In this document: one piece after another, positions 1 through 6,311 of the stretch
Layout of the letters: each line of letters begins with the position of its first letter
How positions within the stretch are numbered: the stretch's first letter is position 1
NCBI GenBank assembly: GCA_900554935.1
Contig: USJF01000078.1
Span: 1 to 6,369 of the forward strand
Source of the DNA: an uncultured Porphyromonas sp.
GTDB taxonomy: Bacteria > Bacteroidota > Bacteroidia > Bacteroidales > Porphyromonadaceae
Reading direction: 5' to 3'
DNA length: 6,369 bases
Notes under the pieces: generated by a model
What the model saw: only the letters and a program-made list of their open reading frames with translations
What the model was told of the DNA's origin: nothing
The model's database searches: none
Translations under genes and position numbers: made by a program

Positions 1-82
1 GTTTCTGCGTTTGTTGTGACCAAGGCAAGGAGTTGATGGCGAAAGAGGCGACGACCGCAAAGAAAGGTGTGTTCCCCTTGCG
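1..82 (-). pseudogene. In-frame continuation of the interrupted fimbrillin gene beyond the stop codon
   Basis: Reading on in the same frame past the TAA at 83-85 gives 27 codons with no further stop, up to the window edge. They begin RKGNTPFFAVVA. The upstream 943-residue paralogue has NTANTPFFAVVA directly after its SSGY, and the mfa1-like protein has RKGNTAYVIV after its TGY. LPWS a little further on is also shared with the 943-residue protein. This shows that the stop lies inside a gene that once read through, rather than at a natural end. The rest of the gene lies outside the window. If the stop is real, positions 1-1525 should be treated as one pseudogene. Confidence 0.8.
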
Positions 83-1525
83 TTAGCCACTACTCTCATC
101 GTCACCCCATGGATGGGTGGTCTCGGTCAGGTAGCACCCCCCCCAGTGTACGGTAGGAGTTTCATAGGGGTAAGAGGGGATATTAGTGTAATTCTCTTCA
201 TCCTCCACATTTCCCATCCCGATGATCACTTTCCGACGGAGAAGCAACTGCATCTCATCCTGATCACTGCTAGGAGGCATCACCTGGCTTTTAACCACTG
301 GAATAGAATTGCGGAAGAAGCGCTCATAGTCAAGTGTCGCGGGGTCAAATCTATTATTCTTTTCCTCATGTGGTTGATAGGTGCTAAAGTCAATCAATCC
401 AGTGTTGTCAAGTTGACCATAAGAGGGGCTCTCGGTATTCTTGATGTTGAACCACTCACCTTTGGGACGCTTGGCAATGGGGTAGAATGTAGGCTCAAAA
501 TTGAGCACCTGATAGTAGATGCCCATCAGCTCCATGTTCTCCTTTTCAGGGTCGCCCTTGAGTCCTTTTCCAATGATCTCTTTATCCCACGACACTACGG
601 CCTGAGCCAATACCCTGCGGACACTGACCACAGCCAAATTCTCGCGACTATTGACCACCTCGCTCTCCGATACATTATCTGCAACGGCAAAGTCCTCCTT
701 TATGCCTGAGCACATAATGTGGTCTGAATATTTATAAAAGCCGTTGGTAGGCTTGTCCAGATTATTCACAACGTCCATGACCCGACTGTCAAAACCATCA
801 TCATGAAGCCTTCCCAAACCTCCTCCTGTATTCAAATTTATCTTACCAGGGGTAAGCGCATCACCGCTAAAGCCTTTATAGAGTACCTTCTTGGCGATGT
901 TGGGGTCGGGGCGGAAGCCTCCAAGCATTGGATCAGTGGTGTAGGTCACGCCCGCCTTTCCTTGGTAGGGGATGGGCTCCTTGACCCTTGCTTCAAACTG
1001 ATCCTTATTGGAAAGTGTTTGCTTTAGATACTCAACATACTGCACTGGTGGATTGAGGAAGGCGTAGATGGTCTTCTTCCCAGGTGAGGTTTTCCATGGC
1101 TTCAGCGTCAGTACGTTATCTTTCCACTTCTCTACTTTGGGGTCCAATACGTCATCATGCTTTTTCCTTTCATAATTGCTATCAAAGTAATACCCTCCAG
1201 GAGTAACCACAATCTTATTGCTGGAGACGCAATAGACCTCGTTGCGATCCTCGGAGACAACGTAGACGGCGAAGGAGGTGATGTCGTCGGCACCTGCCCA
1301 ATCGCCTTGATAGTTGTAGTCTTGGACCTCCGACTCGCTACTGCCGCCGCCAGTGCGGAGGCTAAGCGACATATAGGTGGAGCCGTAGGAGGGGGTCACC
1401 CCTTTTTGCTCCTCATCAGGAGTGTCTATTACGAACCGCTCCTTCTGGCAGCTACTCGCTCCTACGAGGAGCAGTGCCACCATCAATAGGCTAAATAGGT
1501 TATGTCTGTATATCTTCATCATCAT
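83..1525 (-). CDS. Mfa1-family fimbrillin-like lipoprotein, prematurely terminated
   Basis: The 480-residue product is the N-terminal part of an Mfa1-type fimbrial subunit. It begins with a lipoprotein signal peptide (hydrophobic residues 11-22, ASSC with Cys26), then CQKERFV, and STYMSLSLR with Arg57 as a possible gingipain-type cleavage site. It is clearly a paralogue of the gene upstream: both share KKxIYAFxNPP (150-160), KEPIPYxGxxGxTY (182-195), FRPD (204-207), RRVLAQAVV (303-311), NFEPTFYPIA (342-351), FSTYQP (380-385), RFFRxS (402-407) and WGGCYxTETTHxWG (461-474). Three ATG codons lie in a row at the start (1517-1525); the first is 12 bp after the stop of the upstream gene, so the two are surely cotranscribed and probably translationally coupled. 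The frame ends at a TAA (83-85) that replaces the Tyr of a conserved SSGY motif, so the C-terminal domain is missing. As written, the product is unlikely to polymerise. A sequencing error is possible. Confidence 0.85.
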   Translation of the reverse strand: MMMKIYRHNLFSLLMVALLLVGASSCQKERFVIDTPDEEQKGVTPSYGSTYMSLSLRTGGGSSESEVQDYNYQGDWAGADDITSFAVYVVSEDRNEVYCVSSNKIVVTPGGYYFDSNYERKKHDDVLDPKVEKWKDNVLTLKPWKTSPGKKTIYAFLNPPVQYVEYLKQTLSNKDQFEARVKEPIPYQGKAGVTYTTDPMLGGFRPDPNIAKKVLYKGFSGDALTPGKINLNTGGGLGRLHDDGFDSRVMDVVNNLDKPTNGFYKYSDHIMCSGIKEDFAVADNVSESEVVNSRENLAVVSVRRVLAQAVVSWDKEIIGKGLKGDPEKENMELMGIYYQVLNFEPTFYPIAKRPKGEWFNIKNTESPSYGQLDNTGLIDFSTYQPHEEKNNRFDPATLDYERFFRNSIPVVKSQVMPPSSDQDEMQLLLRRKVIIGMGNVEDEENYTNIPSYPYETPTVHWGGCYLTETTHPWGDDESSG

Positions 1526-1537
1526 CTTTATCTCTGA

Positions 1538-4369
1538 TCAGAATGTAAGTGAAAATCTCGATGAGCGTGGCATTGATTGGCTGGTAGGCTGACCAGGACC
1601 ACCTGTGGCATCATTGAGTGGTGCACCAAGTGCTGGTACCTGCTCATCGGGATCTAGTGGGGTATTTAGGAACCTATAAGGTGAACCTTGTGGCATCTCC
1701 GGCACAAAGGGGATCGCTGATAGACCCATCTTGGTAAAACCAGTGATGTGCATGTGGTAGATGTTGTTTCGCAATACAGGCGAAGCGTAGCTATTGCTTG
1801 GGTCTCCTGTATTGGGGTTGAGCCATGAGTAGTAGACCATCAGCAGGCGTGGCTTGTTGATCCCTCCTCCCCTCTCCTCTCGGTACCTAATGTAGCAGGG
1901 ATAGCTGACCACCCTATCGGCTTTCGTGGCTGTGTACCACGCTACATAGCCACTGTGGAGATCCATCGGCTCGGTGCGAGTGGCTCCGCCGAAATACTGC
2001 ACCAATCCAGGAGCCACCCTACCATAGAGGTAGAAGTCCATAGAGCGTCGCTCAGCGGGAGAGAGGTCTATCTCCTTTTTGGTACCATTCATTAGTTGGC
2101 TCAGCTTAGGCAATACTTGGCTCGGTGGCAATACTGCTGCATCGGCAGGTGCTCCATTTGCTTCAGTTGGGAAGTCCTTGCCATTTGGTAGCTTCGACTT
2201 TAGATCTGTAAGCCATGCGTCCCCCTCCGCCAGTGTATGCGTTACCCCACCACGATTTGCCATTGGTATCTCGTGGTAATTGAGGTAAAACTTCCCGTCA
2301 ACAAGTGAATAGAAGATCCGGTTGATCCCCTGCTCGTAGAAAGAAGGCGTAAAGGTGTTCTTGCCACCTGTTGGATACCAAACGTCGCTACTGTAGAAGG
2401 CTTTTCTCTTCCTTTCCAATTCTTTTTTGAGTGCTGCTATCTCTTTTGAGAGCGTATTCATCTCCGCCTGTTTCGGATTGCCTTTCTCTCTATCCTCGTC
2501 AAGCTTCTTCAGTGCAGCCCATAGATCCTTCTCGGCACTATTTTTTACTCTCCTGCTGATGTTACTATAATCATTCTTGACCTTTGCGTCAAAATCTGCT
2601 CTATTGATTATTGTCCCTTTAACGTAATCTTCTCTCGCTTTTTTGATATTATCTCTCCGGTACTTTGGAGTATAACCAATTGCATTAGTGCAGTAGTCCT
2701 CCCACTCCTTAAACTTTGCCTGAGCTTTCACCCAATCATCGGACGTTCCATGCCCAGTCTCTGTAAGCAGCTGCTTGAGTTTTGCCTCCTTCTCTGCAAG
2801 TTGCTTATTAAGGTCTTTGACGGACTCTTCAAAGTCCGCATCTCTACCCGCCTTTTTCTGTGCCACAGCATCTAGTGAAGCATCTGACCAAGGAAGTTCA
2901 TTAGCGTCAAAGAAAGCAACGACAGCAAAGAAAGGAGTATTGGCGGTGTTGTAGCCACTTGAGGTATCGGTTCCCCACTTATGGGTCGTCTCTGTCACGT
3001 AGCACCCGCCCCAAAAGGTGGTGTTGACGGCTAATGGTGAGTTATCGTCTACCCCCTCTAGGTCTAATTGATGATCGGTGGTAAGGTCTGCCTGCCGGAG
3101 GAGCAGCTGTGCAAAGTCTTTGTCCGTGGGGTCAAGAGCTTTATTCAGCTCTTTATCAAGCAAGAAGTGTGACGAGCGGAAAAATCGGTCTCTAACCAAG
3201 CTTTCAGCATTGAATTGCTCGTCCTTACCATTGATCTTAATGGTTGGTTGGTAAGTACTAAAGTTGATCAGCGAAGTGCCATCGGTTTCCTTGTAACGAG
3301 GGGTGATGGTATTTTGATTCCCTGGCCATTGATTATCTGATGTCTGGGCAATAGGATAGAAGGTGGGCTCAAAGTTGAAGACTTGGAAGCTCAGACCTTC
3401 CAGAATCATATTCTTCATCTGTGGTAGTTTCCTCCCAACTATAGCCTCACTGGCAGTTACTACAGCTTGTGCCAGTACCCTACGTGTATAGACCTGTACC
3501 AGGTTACGCCCATTATTCATCACCTGATCTTTGGTAATATTATCCTCAGGTGTATAGCTCCTCACTCCGGTAGAGAGGATGCGATCTGCTCGCTTATAGA
3601 GTGGTATACTACTACTTTTACTGGCATTAAAGTGAGTGCGATCAAAAAAACTCAGAGCTACATCAGCGTTAAAGGGATTACTACCAAGAGTAACATTATC
3701 TAGCATTTCTAGTGGAACGCGATCACTGTATTTAGCTACTTCGCCTGTAGCTGATACTAGTGATTTGGTGGCGATATGGCTATCGGGGCGAAAAGCCTCC
3801 AGAGTTGGGGCATCTTCTTCGTACGTGATGCCCGATGCACCCATATAGGGGATGGGCTCTTTAAGCAGGTTTTCAAACGCAGCTTTATCAGTTAGTGCCG
3901 GCTCGAGCTTTTTTAGATACGCCGCAGGGGGGTTGAAAAAGGCGTAGATCTTTTTATTGACAGGATTAGTCGGGAAGGGCTTGAGAAGTAGCTCTTGCTT
4001 TTCAGCGTTCCAGCTGACTACATCGTCATTGTTGGTTACGGGACCGGCGATACATTTTACCTCGGGGCTATCATCGGAAATAATGTAGACGGCGAAGTTC
4101 TCGATGATGTCATCGCCCGGCCAGGTGACTTTGTAGTTACCACCGGTCTGATCCTCGGTCTGCTGGCTCAGTGCTGGTGGATTGGAGCCACGTAGGGCGA
4201 GCGACATATAGGTGCTGCCCTCATCGAACTCTGCCGTGTGGCGGTAGTCGAGATCCTCCTCGGTGACGAAACGCTCCTTCTGGCAGCCGGCGAGGCATAG
4301 GAGTAGCACTAGTAGCACCCCGCTCAGGGCACCTAGCTTCTGATTGATGGATCTGCTTATATTCGTCAT
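1538..4369 (-). CDS. Large Mfa1-family fimbrial subunit (lipoprotein) with a coiled-coil-like insertion
   Basis: The 943-residue product is an exported lipoprotein of the Mfa1/FimA fimbrillin superfamily: signal peptide 1-28 with lipobox LAGC (Cys29), then STYMSLALR with Arg60 as a possible protease maturation site. The N-terminal pilin-like region runs to about residue 455 and includes KKIYAFFNPP, EPIPYMG, RRVLAQAVV and NFEPTFYPIA. The family signature WGGCYVTETTHKWG and SSGYNTANTPFFAVVAFF follows (453-487). Residues about 498-658 are rich in Lys, Glu, Asp, Ala and Leu, look helical or coiled-coil, and have no counterpart in the mfa1-like protein. Pilin sequence resumes at FYSLVDGKFYLNY (686-698), then a second expanded loop, then YYSWLNPN and SPVLRNNIYHMHITGF (846-878). 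The C-terminus is Pro/Gly-rich and ends FSLTF, without the YMSVEINVVNW strand of the first gene. Mfa1-type subunits are usually about 500-600 residues, so this one is greatly enlarged. It could be a tip, adhesin or alternative shaft subunit; the sequence does not decide. The ATG follows an A-rich leader with a weak GAGAAA. Confidence 0.9.
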   Translation of the reverse strand: MTNISRSINQKLGALSGVLLVLLLCLAGCQKERFVTEEDLDYRHTAEFDEGSTYMSLALRGSNPPALSQQTEDQTGGNYKVTWPGDDIIENFAVYIISDDSPEVKCIAGPVTNNDDVVSWNAEKQELLLKPFPTNPVNKKIYAFFNPPAAYLKKLEPALTDKAAFENLLKEPIPYMGASGITYEEDAPTLEAFRPDSHIATKSLVSATGEVAKYSDRVPLEMLDNVTLGSNPFNADVALSFFDRTHFNASKSSSIPLYKRADRILSTGVRSYTPEDNITKDQVMNNGRNLVQVYTRRVLAQAVVTASEAIVGRKLPQMKNMILEGLSFQVFNFEPTFYPIAQTSDNQWPGNQNTITPRYKETDGTSLINFSTYQPTIKINGKDEQFNAESLVRDRFFRSSHFLLDKELNKALDPTDKDFAQLLLRQADLTTDHQLDLEGVDDNSPLAVNTTFWGGCYVTETTHKWGTDTSSGYNTANTPFFAVVAFFDANELPWSDASLDAVAQKKAGRDADFEESVKDLNKQLAEKEAKLKQLLTETGHGTSDDWVKAQAKFKEWEDYCTNAIGYTPKYRRDNIKKAREDYVKGTIINRADFDAKVKNDYSNISRRVKNSAEKDLWAALKKLDEDREKGNPKQAEMNTLSKEIAALKKELERKRKAFYSSDVWYPTGGKNTFTPSFYEQGINRIFYSLVDGKFYLNYHEIPMANRGGVTHTLAEGDAWLTDLKSKLPNGKDFPTEANGAPADAAVLPPSQVLPKLSQLMNGTKKEIDLSPAERRSMDFYLYGRVAPGLVQYFGGATRTEPMDLHSGYVAWYTATKADRVVSYPCYIRYREERGGGINKPRLLMVYYSWLNPNTGDPSNSYASPVLRNNIYHMHITGFTKMGLSAIPFVPEMPQGSPYRFLNTPLDPDEQVPALGAPLNDATGGPGQPTSQSMPRSSRFSLTF
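2396..2878 (-). other. Charged, probably coiled-coil insertion within the large fimbrial subunit
   Basis: This covers residues about 498-658 of the 943-residue protein. Stretches such as LNKQLAEKEAKLKQLL (520-535) and LSKEIAALKKELERKRKAF (640-658) show heptad-like spacing of Leu/Ile/Ala between Lys and Glu. In the mfa1-like paralogue the two flanking motifs (the strand after GYRKGNT, and the strand before HKFY) are joined by only about 20 residues. Counting by hand, positions 2521-2700 are about 37% G+C, while 1861-1980 in the same gene are about 58%. Part of this follows from the Lys-rich composition. The boundaries are approximate. Confidence 0.65.
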
Positions 4370-4421
4370 ATTTATTTCTCTACGTCTGTGTTATTCTATT
4401 TTCTTTTCCCTCTCTCCTAGT

Positions 4422-4451
4422 GGCAGAAGGTGCGGTCAAGCACCTTCTGCC
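4422..4451 (-). other. Perfect 12-bp inverted repeat (RNA hairpin) between mfa1-like gene and the next gene
   Basis: The arms GGCAGAAGGTGC and GCACCTTCTGCC are perfectly complementary around a 6-nt loop (4434-4439). It begins 37 bp after the mfa1-like stop codon and ends 52 bp before the next start. On the minus strand the bases after the stem are purine-rich, with no T tract, so it is not a classic intrinsic terminator. No clear Bacteroidota promoter is visible in the 119-bp gap, so transcription probably reads through. The hairpin may attenuate transcription or protect the 3' end of the abundant mfa1 message, which would give unequal subunit amounts. A weaker GGGGT/ACCCC pair (4455-4477) lies next to it. 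Confidence 0.7.
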
Positions 4452-4488
4452 TGTGGGGTTTAAGTGTAAAGTACCCCTAGGACTTTAT

Positions 4489-6093
4489 TTAGAACTCGTG
4501 ATCGTAAGAGTGTACACCCCAGTTAACCACGTTGATCTCTACAGACATGTAAGTTTCAACTGGGTAAAGGGTCTCCTTTGGATCTGGAGTCTTATCATCT
4601 GGATCCTTTGGAGTCTTATTTGTGGGATCAAACGGATTGCCGGAGTAGCCGAGTCTCTTCATACCGGTGATATTCACGTGGTAGATATTGTTGCGAAGCA
4701 CTGGAGAAACGATTGGTTCTTTAGCTTTGTTTGGGTTAAGCCAAGCTACGTAATAGCAAATGCCACCAGCGTACATGATCACGTTGTCCTTACCACCTGT
4801 AAGAGTAGCTGTGGTAGGCTTATTGGCTTTCTTAGCATTATCAATAGACTTATAGAACTTGTGGTCCTGTACACCGAAATAAAGGTCTTCACCTGTAGCA
4901 CTCTTCTCGTCGGTACTTGCCCAAGCAGAGTCATCAGGAGTGATCTTAGCAGAAACGATTACATAAGCGGTGTTGCCCTTGCGGTAGCCAGTCTTAGGTG
5001 TAGCAGTATCTTCAAGCTTTCCACCATCTTGGTGGGTGGTCTCGGTGATGAACTTCATTGAGTTCTTCACGATATTATCTACATCCTCCTTGTTCTTATC
5101 TGCTTGTGTTGCCTGAGTACTACGGGTAAAGGTCTCTACCTTTGTGCCATTAAACGCACGATAGACGTACTTAACACCTGCACTAGTGGCATTATAATTA
5201 GAGTCATCTGGCATAAAGCTAAAGAAAGGTGACTTGCAGTACATAGCCATCTTCGCATCCTTTCCTTCTTCAGTAGGAAGTGGCATAAGGTAGGTGGTCA
5301 GCTCATACTGCATCACGTCCCACTTTAGGTCAGAAAGCTTACCAAGAGTGTTGGTCTTACCGCCATAATTTTCAGTGATTGTATATTCTGCCTCTTTACT
5401 GGTTACAGCTGCTTGACCTACTAGACGACGAACAGAGAGTTTCGCACGGTTCTTTGCAGTACCATCGTCTTTCTCTGCTTCGTCTTGCTTTACTCCTGGC
5501 TTAACCTCAAGTTCTGCTGGAGTAACGGTGTTCATTGCAATGATGTCCTTACCACCTTCATACTTAGCGTAAGAAGTCATTACCCCATTGGCATCAGCAA
5601 GTGCATAAGCTGTTGCGTTAGCGTCCTCGAAAGCTTTTCTTGAAGTCGCCTTGTCAAGTGCTTTTTCGATGTCAGTACCAGCGATATTTACGTATACATA
5701 AACGAGTTTGTCACCAGCAGTGGTCTTCCAAGCCTCGGTGCGGAAGTCCTTGGTGTCATTGTTGCTATCAGGATTAAGGACAATAGCATTCGTTGTAGTA
5801 CTTACAAACTTCTTTACATCTACCGTCTCCTCTGGGAGGTTGATCACGTAGACATTGACGTTTTTGATCTCGTCACGGCCGATGTACTCACCGATAGAGT
5901 TGAAGTTCTCATCCTCTTTTTCCGCAGCACGTGCAGTGGAATTGGGATTGGCGGTTGTAAAGGTGACAGACATATAGGTGTCACCGGTGCTCTGAGCCTC
6001 TGGATCTAGGTCGGTATTGGCTTGCTTATTACATGCCATTAGACCGCCCATGAGTGCAGGGGCGAGCAGTGCTAGAAATAATTTTTTAGTCAT
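4489..6093 (-). CDS. mfa1: Mfa1-type fimbrillin, major shaft subunit of short fimbriae
   Basis: The 534-residue product matches the length and layout of P. gingivalis Mfa1, the polymerising subunit of short fimbriae, which is exported as a lipoprotein, cleaved at an arginine by gingipains, and assembled on the cell surface by strand exchange. Visible features: signal peptide 1-20 with LMAC (Cys21); DTYMSVTF (38-45); Arg55-Ala56 as the probable cleavage site; SIGEY and DEIKNVNVYVI (66-84); VRRLVGQAAV (221-230); ITETTH (349-354); TGYRKGNTAYVIV (368-380); YYVAWLNPN and SPVLRNNIYHVNITG (447-477); GNPFDP; a KTP/DP-rich linker (about 490-512); and the C-terminal strand YMSVEINVVNW (515-525), likely the donor strand. 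Its 12 Arg codons are seven CGT, three CGC and two AGA, which suits high expression. It is first in the apparent operon, behind a TATCTTTGC promoter element; the leader before the ATG is AT-rich with no strong Shine-Dalgarno. It may be an Mfa1-family paralogue rather than the strict orthologue. Confidence 0.9.
   Translation of the reverse strand: MTKKLFLALLAPALMGGLMACNKQANTDLDPEAQSTGDTYMSVTFTTANPNSTARAAEKEDENFNSIGEYIGRDEIKNVNVYVINLPEETVDVKKFVSTTTNAIVLNPDSNNDTKDFRTEAWKTTAGDKLVYVYVNIAGTDIEKALDKATSRKAFEDANATAYALADANGVMTSYAKYEGGKDIIAMNTVTPAELEVKPGVKQDEAEKDDGTAKNRAKLSVRRLVGQAAVTSKEAEYTITENYGGKTNTLGKLSDLKWDVMQYELTTYLMPLPTEEGKDAKMAMYCKSPFFSFMPDDSNYNATSAGVKYVYRAFNGTKVETFTRSTQATQADKNKEDVDNIVKNSMKFITETTHQDGGKLEDTATPKTGYRKGNTAYVIVSAKITPDDSAWASTDEKSATGEDLYFGVQDHKFYKSIDNAKKANKPTTATLTGGKDNVIMYAGGICYYVAWLNPNKAKEPIVSPVLRNNIYHVNITGMKRLGYSGNPFDPTNKTPKDPDDKTPDPKETLYPVETYMSVEINVVNWGVHSYDHEF
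4570..4617 (-). repeat. Degenerate 24-bp tandem repeat in the Pro/Asp linker of the mfa1-like gene
   Basis: Two units of eight codons encode KTPKDPDD and KTPDPKET (residues 493-508). The 10-mer GGAGTCTTAT on the plus strand recurs exactly 24 bp apart (4586 and 4610). The linker sits just before the C-terminal strand, and P. gingivalis Mfa1 has a comparable Pro/Asp-rich linker at the same place. Confidence 0.6.
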
Positions 6094-6180
6094 TTCAACT
6101 TACTTTTGATTATATAAAAACTTGCTTTTCTCTTAATGTTTCAACATCCTAAATGTATCAACAAACTTTACATTCTCATC

Positions 6181-6189
6181 GCAAAGATA
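6181..6189 (-). promoter_or_regulatory. mfa1: Bacteroidota-type -7 promoter element for the fimbrial operon
   Basis: On the minus strand this reads TATCTTTGC, matching the TAnnTTTG consensus of primary-sigma promoters in Bacteroidota. It lies about 90 bp upstream of the mfa1-like ATG, so transcription would begin near 6175-6178 and leave a leader of roughly 80 nt. The -33 element is weak: only a T-rich stretch is found at the expected distance. No equally good match was seen elsewhere in the upstream region. Confidence 0.6.
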
Positions 6190-6235
6190 CGTAATATATT
6201 TGACCCTTACTATAAAATCGCTATTTTTTTGATTG

Positions 6236-6259
6236 TTTGTCTGTCCTATTATTTGTCTG
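6236..6259. repeat. Pair of TTTGTCTG direct repeats upstream of the promoter
   Basis: TTTGTCTG occurs at 6236-6243 and 6252-6259, 16 bp apart, roughly 60-80 bp upstream of the predicted transcription start. The spacing and place would suit a regulator binding site, but the repeats are short and could be chance. Confidence 0.3.
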
Positions 6260-6311
6260 ACCCGCAAGAGGTGGTGGGGTTGTGGCGGTCTCTTGAATCT
6301 CCGTGTGGTGC

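Noticed and set aside
113..709. Plus-strand open frame of 198 codons
   Set aside because: It is antisense to the conserved fimbrillin frame at 83-1525 and has no family features. The same applies to the other plus-strand frames within 803-4195.
4422..4451. Intrinsic transcription terminator of the mfa1-like gene
   Set aside because: The stem is strong, but no run of T follows it on the minus strand, and the genes downstream have no clear promoter of their own.
4420..5061. Plus-strand open frame of 213 codons
   Set aside because: It lies antisense to the mfa1-like gene, whose product has clear family motifs. Its translation shows no recognisable domain, and it overlaps the hairpin. It is a shadow frame.
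6168..6179. Tiny leader reading frame ATG AGA ATG TAA on the minus strand
   Set aside because: It sits at or just before the predicted transcription start, so it is probably not transcribed in full.
6265..6295. CAAGAG ... CTCTTG inverted repeat
   Set aside because: Only 6 bp with a 19-nt loop and no T tract; likely chance.
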